Assembly: GCF_003323735.1 (NCBI RefSeq)
Contig: NZ_QOIM01000040.1
Span: forward strand, 186,001-250,000
Direction of reading: 5' to 3'
Origin: Streptomyces reniochalinae
GTDB taxonomy: Bacteria > Actinomycetota > Actinomycetes > Streptomycetales > Streptomycetaceae
Length of the DNA: 64,000 bases
The notes beneath the pieces were generated by a model. That model was not told where the DNA came from, did no database searches, and was given only the letters and a program-made list of their open reading frames with translations. The first letter of the stretch is position 1; the number at the start of each line of letters is the position of its first letter. Position numbers and translations under genes: made by a program. Shown here piece by piece: positions 22,354-30,785 of the stretch.

Positions 22354-24450
22354 TCAGCGCAGCATCCGCAGCCCCCTGATCCGGTTGAGGGCCGCGGCCG
22401 TCTCGAACCTGCGGGGCACGGCGAAGTCCTCGTCCCGCACGGTCAGCAGCGGCCAGGTCGGCCCGTCGGCCAGCATCTCCTCCAGCAGGTCGAGAGCTTC
22501 GGACAGGGTGCGGCGCCCGTCGAGCATGGAGCGGCGCACCATCAGTTCGAGGGCGAGGCCGACGCCGGTGACCTGGCGCGGGTCGGCGATCTGCTCGACG
22601 GCGCGCAGGTCCACCTCGTGGTCGCCGAAGGAGAGCACGTCCTCGCCGCGTGCCCGGATCCGGGACCGCCCGCGCACCTCGGCGTCCAGCGAGGCCGGGT
22701 CAGGCACCCGGGCCACGACACCGGGGAAGGCCCCCGCCTCGGCGTGCCGCCCCGTGGGGACGGCCGCGATCTCCCGGGCCCGCGCGGTGACGTCCGAGGG
22801 ACGGTAGGCGTCCATCATCACGACGCGGTCGGCGACCTCCAGGTAGTCGCCCGAGCCGCCCATCACCAGCACCGTGGAGACGCCGTGGTCGCGGTGGAGG
22901 GAGCGGATGGTGTCGACCAGCGGGGTCAGCGGCTCGCGGTCCTTGGCGACCAGGGCCTGCATCCGCGCGTCGCGGATCATCAGGTTCGTCGCGGCGGTGT
23001 CCTCGTCGATCAGCAGCACGCGCGCCCCGGCCTCGACGGCCTCGCACAGGGACGCGGCCTGCGAGGTCGACCCCGAGGCGTTCTCGGTGGAGAAGTCGGA
23101 GGTGTCCGAGCCGTCGGGGAGGTGGTCGACGAAGGCGTGCACGTCGACCCGCTCCACCCGGCGACCGTCCTCGGCCCGCAGCTTCACCGTCTCATTCCTC
23201 GAGACGACCAGTTCGCGTCCGTCGCCCGGCACGTGGTCCCAGATCCCGGTCTCCAGCGCGCGCAGCAGCGTCGACTTCCCGTGGAAACCGCCGCCCACGA
23301 CGAGATTCACCCCCTCGGGGACGCCCATGCCCGTGACGGCGCCCGCATGCGGCAGCTCCACCGTCACGCGCAACTCCTCGGGTGCGGCGAACGGCACCAC
23401 GCCGCCACCCGCCGCCGGGCGGTCGTCGACCCCGCTGCGGCGCGGCAGTACGGCGCCGTCGGCGACGAACCCGACCAGACCGAGCCCCGCCAGCGCGTCC
23501 CGCAGCGCCACCGAGTCCTCGACGGTCTCCACGAAGCGCCGCACCTGGTCGGCGTCCAACGCCGCGTACACCAGGGTGCGTTCGGCCGCACGCGGCAGCA
23601 CCTGGCACAGCAGCCGCTCGGCCTCGCGCCCGTCGATGCGCCGCCCGTGGCCCGGCAGCGCGACCCCCAGCCGCAGGACGACCGAGCCGTCGTCCGCGCT
23701 GACCGTGCACGAGCTGCGCTCCAGCACCTCCTGGCCGCCCGCGTCCACCCGCAGCGCCTTCTCGCCGCGCACCGCCCGCGCGGCTCCGCGCGCCAGGTAC
23801 GAGGCGAGCGCCCGCCGCCGGGTCGGGGTCGCCCACAGCTCTGCGGGCAGCCCGGCCTGTGCGCCGGGCACGTGGACGGCGACCCTCGCGGGCGGCGCGT
23901 ACGGGTCGGACTGGCCGCGCACCAGCTCCAGCACCAGGCCGCCGGGCAGCTCCCACCGCCCGGTCAGGCCCTTGTACCGCCCGTACTGCGCGCCCTCCAG
24001 GCCCCGCAGCTCGGCGGCGAGCCCGGTGCGCGGCGCCCGCGCCCGGCCCTGCGCATATCCGGCGGCCCCGTCGGCACCCCCGGCGTGCTCGCGCGGCGGC
24101 CCGCCGCGCCCCCGGGGGCGGCCCCCGCGCGGACCGCCGTGGCCGCCCCCGTATCCGCCGCGCCCGTACGGCCGCCCGCCGCCGCGCCGTCGGCCCTCAG
24201 CGCCACCGAACTCCTCGCGCACGCCGCTTTCCGCCTTCCTGTCGTCTCTGTCGTCGGCTCCGCTCGCTCCCGACCGGCCGTGCCCGTCACCGGGCCGCCG
24301 TGCCGGCCGGCCGCCGGAGGCCGGTGGGGCCGCCGAAGGCCGGTCGGGGCCGACGATACGGGCCGGGGGCGAGCGCCCCGAAACGCCGCCCGGCGGACTC
24401 GGAAACGGCCACCGCACCGTCCCCGCACTCTCCCCGTGCTGTCCTGTCAC
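22354..24450 (-). CDS. ABC-class P-loop ATPase (COG3044-like)
   Basis: A 698-residue predicted ATPase of the 'ABC class' family, soluble and not part of a transporter. The first about 150 residues are Gly/Arg/Pro-rich and low in complexity (GGGRPYGRGGYGGGHGG), an extension likely disordered and possibly RNA-binding. The conserved part begins near LRGLEGAQYGRYKGLTG. The P-loop is VVGGGFHGKSTLLRAL, followed by NASGSTSQAASLCEAVEAGARVLLIDEDTAATNLMIRD with the signature and Walker B. Function of this family is unknown. The longest start is used; translation from a later codon would remove some of the Gly-Arg tract. Confidence 0.88.
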   Translation of the reverse strand: MTGQHGESAGTVRWPFPSPPGGVSGRSPPARIVGPDRPSAAPPASGGRPARRPGDGHGRSGASGADDRDDRKAESGVREEFGGAEGRRRGGGRPYGRGGYGGGHGGPRGGRPRGRGGPPREHAGGADGAAGYAQGRARAPRTGLAAELRGLEGAQYGRYKGLTGRWELPGGLVLELVRGQSDPYAPPARVAVHVPGAQAGLPAELWATPTRRRALASYLARGAARAVRGEKALRVDAGGQEVLERSSCTVSADDGSVVLRLGVALPGHGRRIDGREAERLLCQVLPRAAERTLVYAALDADQVRRFVETVEDSVALRDALAGLGLVGFVADGAVLPRRSGVDDRPAAGGGVVPFAAPEELRVTVELPHAGAVTGMGVPEGVNLVVGGGFHGKSTLLRALETGIWDHVPGDGRELVVSRNETVKLRAEDGRRVERVDVHAFVDHLPDGSDTSDFSTENASGSTSQAASLCEAVEAGARVLLIDEDTAATNLMIRDARMQALVAKDREPLTPLVDTIRSLHRDHGVSTVLVMGGSGDYLEVADRVVMMDAYRPSDVTARAREIAAVPTGRHAEAGAFPGVVARVPDPASLDAEVRGRSRIRARGEDVLSFGDHEVDLRAVEQIADPRQVTGVGLALELMVRRSMLDGRRTLSEALDLLEEMLADGPTWPLLTVRDEDFAVPRRFETAAALNRIRGLRMLR

Positions 24451-24550
24451 TGTTCCGGCACGTCCCCAGAAGGGGTCACATTCTGCGACTCACCCCTTTC
24501 CTGGCGGAAAGCTCCATATTCTCTCTTGCGAGGGGGAGAAGGAGGGGGCC

Positions 24551-25861
24551 ATGTCCGCGCTCCGCTGGGCCGCTGCTCTCGGTAACGCCGACTGGCACCT
24601 GTGCGCGCCGCTGCTCGTCGCTCTCGCCGCCGCCTGGCACACCGACATCGCCACCGTCACGACCGGAATCGCCGCCTACTCGCTCGGCCAGGGCCTCGCG
24701 CTGCCCCTGTGGGGCTGGCTGGCCGACCGCTACGGGCCAGGACACAGCCTCCGTACCGGACTGGCCGTCGCGGCAGCCGCCTCCGTGGGCTCCGCGCTGT
24801 GCCCCGGGCCCGGCTGGTGGGTCGCGCTGCGCACCGCGGCAGGGGCGGGCTTCGCCACCGTCACCCCGTCCGTGTCCCTGTACTACGAGTCGCTGCGCTC
24901 GGCCCCCGCCAGGCAGCGGGCGTTCGCGACGCTCACCACCGTGACGGCGGCGAGCGCCATCGCCTCACCCGTGCTCGCGGACACCGTGCTGCGCATCGGC
25001 TCGTGGCGGCCCGCCTTCGCCGTCATCGCCGTCCTCACCGCCGTCACGATCTGGCGCCTCGGCGACACCCGCTCCGGCCCTGCGCGGACACCGGCGTCCG
25101 GCGATCCACGTGGTGCGGGCGGGCTCACCGCGTCGTCCACCGCGGGCGGGCCGAAGGGGCACGTACGTACGGCGGGCGAGCCGGCGTACGGCCCCCCGGC
25201 GCCGGCGCCCGACGAGCGGGCCCCGCGCGGGGGCTCCGCGGCGCGGACCTGCGCCGCCTACGGGACCGTACTCGGCCTCGGCGCGGCCGAGGGAGCCGTC
25301 CTGCTCGGACTCCCCGCCCTCCTCGCGCCCGCCCTCGCCACCGCGGGCGAGGAGACGTCGACCTCCGCCGTGCTGGTCACCTACGCCCTCGGCGTACTCA
25401 CCGGCACCCTCGTGCTGCGCCGCCACGCGAGGGTCTGGAGCCCCAAGCGGCTGCTGGGCACCGGCGGTTCCCTCGCGATGACCGGAGCCTTTCTCGCCGC
25501 CGTCCTGCCCGGCACGGCCGTACTGATGCTGTGCGCCGCGCTGCTGGGCGTCGCCTGGAGCTACCTGCACACCACTCTCCAGACCTGGCTGCCCCGCCTG
25601 CTGCCGCCCCCGGCCAGGGCCCGTGCCGCCTCCCTGTTCTCGGCTGCCGCCATACTGGCCAGCTCGGCGACGGTCGCCGCCACCACGTCCCTCCTCCAGG
25701 ACGGCAGGCACAGCGCGGTCTTCGCCACCGGGGCCGCCCTGTGCGCCGCGCTCACATGCTGGACGCTCCTGGTGGCCCGCCGCTGGCCGGGCCCTGGACC
25801 TCAGCCGGGGTCGCCGCCTTCGGGGATGGGCGCGCCCGAGGGCATGCCGGAGGCGACGTAG
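24551..25861 (+). CDS. MFS transporter
   Basis: A 436-residue transporter with about 12 hydrophobic helices in two halves. The loop motif between helices 2 and 3, GWLADRYGPG, is the MFS A-motif. A long polar loop (TPASGDPRGAGG... about residues 180-235) separates the halves. ATG 24551 has a strong GGAGAAGGAGGGG ribosome binding site. Probably a drug or metabolite exporter; substrate unknown. Its last 61 bp overlap the convergent SRPBCC gene tail to tail. Divergent from the ABC-class ATPase gene with 100 bp between. Confidence 0.9.
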   Translation: MSALRWAAALGNADWHLCAPLLVALAAAWHTDIATVTTGIAAYSLGQGLALPLWGWLADRYGPGHSLRTGLAVAAAASVGSALCPGPGWWVALRTAAGAGFATVTPSVSLYYESLRSAPARQRAFATLTTVTAASAIASPVLADTVLRIGSWRPAFAVIAVLTAVTIWRLGDTRSGPARTPASGDPRGAGGLTASSTAGGPKGHVRTAGEPAYGPPAPAPDERAPRGGSAARTCAAYGTVLGLGAAEGAVLLGLPALLAPALATAGEETSTSAVLVTYALGVLTGTLVLRRHARVWSPKRLLGTGGSLAMTGAFLAAVLPGTAVLMLCAALLGVAWSYLHTTLQTWLPRLLPPPARARAASLFSAAAILASSATVAATTSLLQDGRHSAVFATGAALCAALTCWTLLVARRWPGPGPQPGSPPSGMGAPEGMPEAT

Positions 25862-26331
25862 GCGTCGTAGCGGGCCTGCCAGTCGCCGGCCGGGCCGCTG
25901 TGCGGTCCCGCGGGGGAGCCGCCGGTGAGGAGTTTGTCCAACTCCTCAAGACAGATCTCCCACCCCGCGGCGTTGCGGGCCGCGGCGCCGCGCTCCTCCA
26001 GTACGTCGGTGAGAGCGAGCAGACAGCCCTCGCCGCGCGGGCCGAGCTCGAAGAGCAGCTCGTCGTCGCCCCAGGTGTAGCCCAGGCGCCGCGGCGGGTC
26101 GAACTCCAGCACGGTGCCGGAGGTGTCGTCCGCGTAGGGGTCGCCGGCGAACTCCACCCGGCCGCCCACACGCGCCTCCAAGTGCACCGTGGGCGAGGGG
26201 AACCACGCCTCCAGACGGCTCGGCTCCGTCAGCGCCCGCCACACCTGCTCGGCCGGAACCCCGAACGGGCGCTCCAACCGCACCGCGGGCAGCCCGTCCC
26301 GCTCCACGAAGATGCCCAGTTCCACGTTCAT
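25801..26331 (-). CDS. SRPBCC (AHSA1-like) domain protein
   Basis: A 176-residue START/Bet v1-like protein. VRLERPFGVPAEQVWRALTEPSRLEAWF is the N-terminal AHSA1 signature, followed by GGRVEFAGDPYADDTSGTVLEFDPPRRLGYTW. Members bind hydrophobic ligands or assist Hsp90-like chaperones; in actinobacteria they often pair with ArsR regulators, which is not the case here. The C-terminal 20 codons overlap the MFS gene on the other strand (25801-25861). Confidence 0.88.
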   Translation of the reverse strand: MNVELGIFVERDGLPAVRLERPFGVPAEQVWRALTEPSRLEAWFPSPTVHLEARVGGRVEFAGDPYADDTSGTVLEFDPPRRLGYTWGDDELLFELGPRGEGCLLALTDVLEERGAAARNAAGWEICLEELDKLLTGGSPAGPHSGPAGDWQARYDAYVASGMPSGAPIPEGGDPG

Positions 26332-26581
26332 GGCCTCATGCCTTCTTGCCTTCTCGCTTGCCTTGTGCTCTCTTGCCTCTCGCTCACCCTGCTCGCCGGT
26401 CGAGGGCTCGCCACCGGTGACCGTCCATGCGATCCTCCCGCCACGGGCTCGCGCCCGCCGCCGGGCAGGGGCCGTACGGGGGACCCGGACTCGTCAGGGG
26501 AGGGCATGTGGTGGACGTCCGTGCGCACACGCGCGGGGTGGGGACTCCGGTGCCGGCACACACCGGGTCGAAGGAGAGCAG
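26332..26581. other. Intergenic region with pyrimidine-rich repeats
   Basis: This 250-bp divergent region carries a pyrimidine-rich stretch at 26340-26400 with several TTGCCT(T/C)-type repeats. No gene, hairpin or clear promoter is seen, though it must hold the promoters of both flanking genes. Confidence 0.4.
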
Positions 26582-27301
26582 GTGAGCGGGCGGCGGCCGG
26601 TCCGGCGGTCGGTCCGGCGGGCGCCGGTGCGTCGTCGCGGGCGGCGCACCAAGCGGCGCGGAAGGCGGCAGGAGGAGAAGCTGATCGTCGCCCTGGCGGT
26701 CGCCGTACTCGGTGTCGGCCTGGTCGTGGCGGTGGTCCAGTGGCTCCTCGCGCACTGGTGGGTACTCGCCCTCGCCGCCGTGCTGGGAGCGGGCACCGGT
26801 GCGCTGTGGTGGGGGCAGCGCCTGCGACGGCGGCGCTGGGAGGCGGCGCGGGCCCAGGGGCTGCGCTACCAGGTGGCCCAGTTGGACGCGCTGGACCACG
26901 CGGCGTTCGAGCAGGCGGTCCGCGACCTGATGTTCCGGGACGGCTGCCGCGACGCGGTGCGGACCGGCGGCCGCGGGGACAGAGGCGCCGACGTGATCGC
27001 GACCGATCCGGCGGGCCGTCGGTGGGTCATCCAGTGCAAGCACCGGCGGGACGGCGCGGCCGGATCGGCCATCGGCACGCCGGACCTCCAACGGCTCAAC
27101 GGCACGGCCCGCCCGGTGCACGGGGCCGACGTGGTCGTCATGCTGACCAACGGCCGATTCACCAGGGACGCGGGGCCGTTCAGCGAGGACACGCGGATGC
27201 ACCTGGTCGACCGGCAGCTGCTCGCCCGCTGGGCGGCGGGCTCCTGGCCACTGTGGGACCTGCTGCCCAGAGTCCCCCAGCCCCGCCGCCCGCGACGCTG
27301 A
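26582..27301 (+). CDS. Membrane-anchored Mrr-like restriction endonuclease domain protein
   Basis: A 239-residue protein: an Arg-rich N-terminus (about 35 residues), two transmembrane helices (LIVALAVAVLGVGLVVAVV and WWVLALAAVLGAGTGAL), then a Mrr_cat-type PD-(D/E)xK nuclease domain. Catalytic elements: FEQAVRDLMFRDGC, GGRGDRGADVIATD and WVIQCKH (the QxK half-motif), then VVMLTNGRFT. GTG 26582 follows AAGGAGAG. Related TM-plus-Mrr proteins are widespread in Streptomyces; whether they restrict DNA is not established. No methylase is adjacent. A terminator follows at 27317. Confidence 0.88.
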   Translation: MSGRRPVRRSVRRAPVRRRGRRTKRRGRRQEEKLIVALAVAVLGVGLVVAVVQWLLAHWWVLALAAVLGAGTGALWWGQRLRRRRWEAARAQGLRYQVAQLDALDHAAFEQAVRDLMFRDGCRDAVRTGGRGDRGADVIATDPAGRRWVIQCKHRRDGAAGSAIGTPDLQRLNGTARPVHGADVVVMLTNGRFTRDAGPFSEDTRMHLVDRQLLARWAAGSWPLWDLLPRVPQPRRPRR

Positions 27302-27316
27302 CCGCTTCCGCGCGGG

Positions 27317-27340
27317 GGCCGGCACTCTCGGGTGCCGGCC
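27317..27340 (+). terminator. Hairpin terminator after the Mrr-like gene
   Basis: GGCCGGCAC (27317-27325) pairs perfectly with GTGCCGGCC (27332-27340), 6-nt loop, 16 bp after the stop codon. No T tract. Confidence 0.6.
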
Positions 27341-27445
27341 GACCCGGCGGTTGCCATCGCCTTGCTGCTACGGCTCCGCACCGAGGCGCACAGCCCGTGA
27401 GGCGCCCGGCTTCCGGGTTCGGGCACGTGTCCCCGTCCGGCTGGC

Positions 27446-27451
27446 TAGGGT
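27446..27451 (+). promoter_or_regulatory. Candidate -10 of a leaderless promoter (phosphatase gene)
   Basis: TAGGGT ends exactly 6 nt before ATG 27458, the spacing of a leaderless transcript. No ribosome binding site is seen between them. -35 not clear. Confidence 0.45.
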
Positions 27452-27457
27452 GGCCGG

Positions 27458-27916
27458 ATGACCGCCACCTGGGACCCCGGGGCGCCGGGAACGCTGCGCC
27501 TGCCCTCCGGACGGCTCGTGCGCGGCAGAGGGCTGCGCCATCCGCTGCCCTCCGGGCCCGAACCGGCGTTCGGCCTCTATCTGTTGGGCCGTGAGCCCGC
27601 GCCTGTCGCGTGGGAGTACCGCTGGCTGCGCTGGCCGGACTTCCGACTGCCCGCCGACCGCGGCGCGGCCCGCGACGCCTTCCGCCAGGCGTGGGAACGC
27701 GCCGAGAGCGAGCGCGTGGAGGTGGCCTGCGGGGGCGGGCAGGGCCGTACCGGAACGGCGCTGGCGTGTCTGGCCGTCCTGGACGGCGTCCCGCCCCGCG
27801 AGGCCGTCGCCTACGTCCGTACGCACTACGCGCCCCGCGCGGTGGAGACCCCCTGGCAGAAGCGGTATGTCCGGCGCTTCACCGCGCCGGACACGGCGCC
27901 GTCCGGGCAGGGGTAG
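27458..27916 (+). CDS. Protein-tyrosine phosphatase family protein
   Basis: A 152-residue cytoplasmic protein. The PTP loop CGGGQGRTGTALACLAVLDG gives the Cys-x5-Arg motif (Cys91, Arg97), followed by MSPREAV-like PPREAVAYVRTHY. The residue before Cys is Ala rather than the usual His, which may raise the Cys pKa and lower activity. WPDFRLPADR is in the position of the general-acid Asp loop (Asp about 62). Substrate unknown. Expected transcript is leaderless. It is single-gene and precedes a convergent hypothetical gene by 30 bp. Confidence 0.82.
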   Translation: MTATWDPGAPGTLRLPSGRLVRGRGLRHPLPSGPEPAFGLYLLGREPAPVAWEYRWLRWPDFRLPADRGAARDAFRQAWERAESERVEVACGGGQGRTGTALACLAVLDGVPPREAVAYVRTHYAPRAVETPWQKRYVRRFTAPDTAPSGQG

Positions 27917-27946
27917 GGCAGGCCCGGAGCCGGGCCTCGGCGGTGG

Positions 27947-28366
27947 TCACGCCGCCGGAGCGAGTACGTAGGCGCCGTCGGCGAAGGTGAGGAGAGACGG
28001 CGCCGCGCCGGGCTGTGACGGGTCGGCGGTGGCCGCCCGTACATGGCCGCCGTAACCGGGTTCGGCCACGTACGGCTCCAACAGACCCAGCAGCGCGTTC
28101 AGTTGGCCCAGGTCGTCCTCGTGCCGGCACGTGCGGCTGAACAGCCCCCATGCGTGGTGGTCCTCGCCGCGCAGTACGCCGTAGTCGCCGCCGGGTAGCG
28201 GGCTGCCGGGATCGGGTTCGAGGAACGGGTACGGGTGGGCCTCCTCCTCCAGCCCGCCGGGGCGGGCGGCGGAAGCGCCCAGATGCCAGCGCAGCGCCTC
28301 CAGTACGTGCGACGGCGTGTCCTCGCGCAGGAAACAGGTGACGACGACCTCGTAGCGCTCGCTCAT
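27947..28366 (-). CDS. Conserved hypothetical protein
   Basis: A 139-residue soluble protein with no recognised domain. It begins MSERYEVVVTCFLREDTP, contains an acidic-Pro stretch (LEEEAHPYPFLEPDPGSPLPGGDYG) and ends in a hydrophobic Ala-rich tail. Codon use is normal for the host, and the reading frame looks genuine because it has a well-placed start 34 bp from the neighbouring gene's end on the same strand. Function unknown. Confidence 0.7.
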   Translation of the reverse strand: MSERYEVVVTCFLREDTPSHVLEALRWHLGASAARPGGLEEEAHPYPFLEPDPGSPLPGGDYGVLRGEDHHAWGLFSRTCRHEDDLGQLNALLGLLEPYVAEPGYGGHVRAATADPSQPGAAPSLLTFADGAYVLAPAA

Positions 28367-28400
28367 GACGTGCAGTGTGCCGTGCGGTGCGCCGGGGATT

Positions 28401-29198
28401 TCACCGGCCCCGGGGCGGGCCGCCTGCGCTCGCCTCCAAGGCGGCGGTCACCCGTGCCGTCAGGCGGGCGTGGTGGGCGCCCGGCCAGTACAGGCGGGCG
28501 CACGATGTGCACCGGGTGAAGGTGTCGTACGTGCGGCGGGTCCCCGGCGGCAACCGGTCGGCGATCTCCTCCTTGGCGACGGGCTCCAGCGTGCCGTTGC
28601 AGGCTGGGCAGCGCGTCCAGGGCGCCGTCGGCGGTGCGAACCGGGACAGCACGTCGGTGAGCTGGTCGTCGGGCCCGCTGCCCCGCACGTACGCCCCGCA
28701 CCACAGGGCCCGCCTGCGCAGCAGACCCCGGTCCTGCGTCAGCAGGACGCGCCGCTCGGCGTTGGCCTGCTCCACCAGTTCGGGGTCGTCCGCGTCGTTG
28801 CGGTACGCGGTGTCGACGCCCAGCAACCGCAGGCGCCGCGCCAAGGCGCCGAGGTGCACGTCGAGGACGAAGCGCGGCGGGAACGGCGCCGACGGGGGCA
28901 GCGTCTGCGGGTACACGACGGGCTCCACGTCGATGTGCGCCCCGGCGGGCGGGCGGTACGCGGCGGGGACCTCCTCGCCGTCCACACGGAGCCCGGCCAC
29001 CTCCGTCAGCGGCACACCGAGCGACTGCACCACGTGACCGAGTGAGGACGTACCGTCGTACGCGCACCACAGGCCGTCCTCCGGCGCCGCGCGCTCCGCC
29101 TCGCGGCGGAGGCGGCTCGGCAGGAAGAGCCGCAGCGTGCGCGGTACCCGGACGCGGAGCCCGGCGGACTCGTCGGCCGGCTGACGCGGTCCGCTCAC
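28401..29198 (-). CDS. Mut7-C RNase domain protein with N-terminal ubiquitin-like domain
   Basis: A 265-residue protein. The N-terminal half resembles the Mut7-C ubiquitin-like fold (RVPRTLRLFLPSRLRR ... GTSSLGHVVQSLGVPLTEV). The C-terminal half is a Mut7-C PIN-like RNase: FVLDVHLGALARRLRLLGVDTAYRND, VLLTQDRGLLRRRAL, and a zinc ribbon RCPACNGTLEPV ... FTRCTSCARLYWPG. GTG 29198 overlaps the acylphosphatase stop by 4 bp (GTGA), which fixes the start. Predicted to be an RNA-processing or toxin-like nuclease; substrate unknown. Confidence 0.9.
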   Translation of the reverse strand: MSGPRQPADESAGLRVRVPRTLRLFLPSRLRREAERAAPEDGLWCAYDGTSSLGHVVQSLGVPLTEVAGLRVDGEEVPAAYRPPAGAHIDVEPVVYPQTLPPSAPFPPRFVLDVHLGALARRLRLLGVDTAYRNDADDPELVEQANAERRVLLTQDRGLLRRRALWCGAYVRGSGPDDQLTDVLSRFAPPTAPWTRCPACNGTLEPVAKEEIADRLPPGTRRTYDTFTRCTSCARLYWPGAHHARLTARVTAALEASAGGPPRGR

Positions 29199-29497
29199 CC
29201 GTCCGCCGCCCCCGGCCCGGCCGTGGGCCGCACCTGGAACGCGGAGTGCCCGCGCGGCTCCTGCTCGGTGACGGTCACTTCCTCGACGACCGCCGCCGTC
29301 GGGCCCTCGCGGGCCCACTCCACCAGCGCGTCCACCGCCTGCGGCTCGCCCTCGAAAACCGCCTCGACGGAGCTGTCGGAGCGGTTGCGGACCCACCCGG
29401 TGACGCCGCGCGCGGCCGCTGTCCGGCGGCAGGTGTCCCGGAAGAACACGCCTTGCACCTGCCCCGTCACGCTCACATGCTTCGCCGCCACAGCCAT
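29195..29497 (-). CDS. acyP: Acylphosphatase
   Basis: A 100-residue enzyme hydrolysing acyl phosphates. GQVQGVFFRDTCRRTAAARGVTGWVRN has the two active-site elements (Arg in GVFFR and Asn in VRN). Length is normal. Coupled by 4-bp overlap to the Mut7-C gene, and 51 bp upstream (in transcription) lies the unrelated DUF397 gene start-to-end on the same strand. Confidence 0.93.
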   Translation of the reverse strand: MAVAAKHVSVTGQVQGVFFRDTCRRTAAARGVTGWVRNRSDSSVEAVFEGEPQAVDALVEWAREGPTAAVVEEVTVTEQEPRGHSAFQVRPTAGPGAADG

Positions 29498-29548
29498 CCC
29501 CCCATGGTCGCGCGGAGCGGCCCCGAGAGCATCACGGGGCCGCGGACC

Positions 29549-29770
29549 TCAGCCGCGGGGGCTCCTCTGGCGGAGGGCGCTGACGAAGTGCGCCCACTGG
29601 GGCGCGGGGAAGGTGAGCACCGTGCCGGTGGGGGCGGTCTTGGTGTCCCGGACCGGTACGACGGTACCGGGCGGAGTGTCCGCGACCTCCACGCAGTTGC
29701 CGCCGCTGCCGTTGCTGTAGCTGCTCTTGCGCCAGCGGGCGGTGCTGAGGTCAGCGCGGCTGCCTGCCAT
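29549..29770 (-). CDS. DUF397 domain-containing protein
   Basis: A 73-residue protein with the family signature WRKSSYSNGSGGNCVEVAD, then VPVRDTK and the closing FTFPAPQWAHFVSALR-like segment. DUF397 proteins are partners of XRE-DUF5753 regulators in WhiJ-like loci; at the WhiJ locus of S. coelicolor the small protein is thought to act on the regulator. ATG 29770 overlaps the end of the XRE-DUF5753 gene by 20 bp, as usual for such pairs. Confidence 0.93.
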   Translation of the reverse strand: MAGSRADLSTARWRKSSYSNGSGGNCVEVADTPPGTVVPVRDTKTAPTGTVLTFPAPQWAHFVSALRQRSPRG

Positions 29771-30605
29771 TTCGGTGCTCCTCTGCCATCTTCCGAACCA
29801 TGGCCAAGGACGCCTCAGGAGGCGAGGCGGCGGCCCTGAGGAGATCGTACGACGTGCGGTATTGCTGCACGAGGCCTGGATCATCGATCGTCTCGCCGCT
29901 GTGCAGGGACTCCGTGTATACGAGCGGAGGCGCGTCCGGAAAGGTCATGACCATCGCTGTGCCGAGCATGAAGGGATGCGTCCCAACGTTCCACGGAAGC
30001 ACCTGCAAAACGATGCGGCGGCGCAGCGCAAGCTCTGCGAGGTGATCCAGTTGATATGCCATCTCTTCACCCGGCAGGACCTGCTGACGTAGTGCGAATT
30101 CGTGCAGGATTACCCAGTACGTGGGTTTCCCATGGTCACCGTCGAGTAGTTGAGCGCGTGCCGCGCGCCCCTTCACCTTGGCTTCGACCTGGTCGGCGTG
30201 TTCCATGGGATGTGTCGCCTCCACGACCGCGCGTGCGTACGCCTCAGTTTGGAGCAGCCCAGGAAAGACCGTCGGCGCCCATTCCTCAATGGTCGAGGCC
30301 TGCTTCTCAGCTTCGAGCACTTTCGCGAAGTAGGCAGCGTGCCCTCTTAGGCGCGCCTTGCGCACATCCTCACAGCGGCGGGTGAAGAATCCGTCCGTCT
30401 TGAGGACTCTGTCCACGTGCTCCGCGAGATCCAGTGGCATGCGGCGCTAGCCGCGTTCGATCTCGCTCAGGTGGCTGTAGCCGTAGAAGCTGCCGTCCAC
30501 CAGCTGTTGCTGGGTCATTCCGGCCTGCTCGCGCTGCCAGCGCAACTCCGCACCGTAGAAGGTGGGGACGCCCACTGAGCCGTCGATGTCCTTGGGCCCT
30601 GGCAC
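29751..30605 (-). pseudogene. XRE-HTH / DUF5753 (WhiJ-like) regulator interrupted by an in-frame amber codon
   Basis: From GTG 30605 the frame encodes PGPKDIDGSVGVPTFYGAEL and a helix-turn-helix (LRWQREQAGMTQQQLVDG, FYGYSHLSEIERG). It then meets TAG at 30447-30449 and continues in the same frame as RRMPLDLAEHVDRVLKTDG and a complete DUF5753 domain to 29751. Relatives have IERGQRRMP here, so the stop is a one-base CAG-to-TAG change. Nothing else is broken. Two polypeptides could be made: a 52-residue HTH fragment, and a 229-residue DUF5753 part restarted at ATG 30440, seven bases past the stop. DUF397, the small protein at 30786 and the ATP-binding protein at 31019 form the rest of the locus. 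Confidence 0.85.
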
Positions 30606-30785
30606 GGTTCACCGCCGAGAGTTGGTGGCTGTTTTCGTTCGGGTGGGGGCCATTCCCGGCTGGTCCGCAAGGGGGCGTAGCTGAGGGGCAGTTCGCTCGC
30701 GGGAGCCCGACACGCCGCAACGCTACCCGTACTGGGTCCATTGTGTGAGGGGTCCGTCACACAGTGCTCAGGAAGGGTGCGACAC

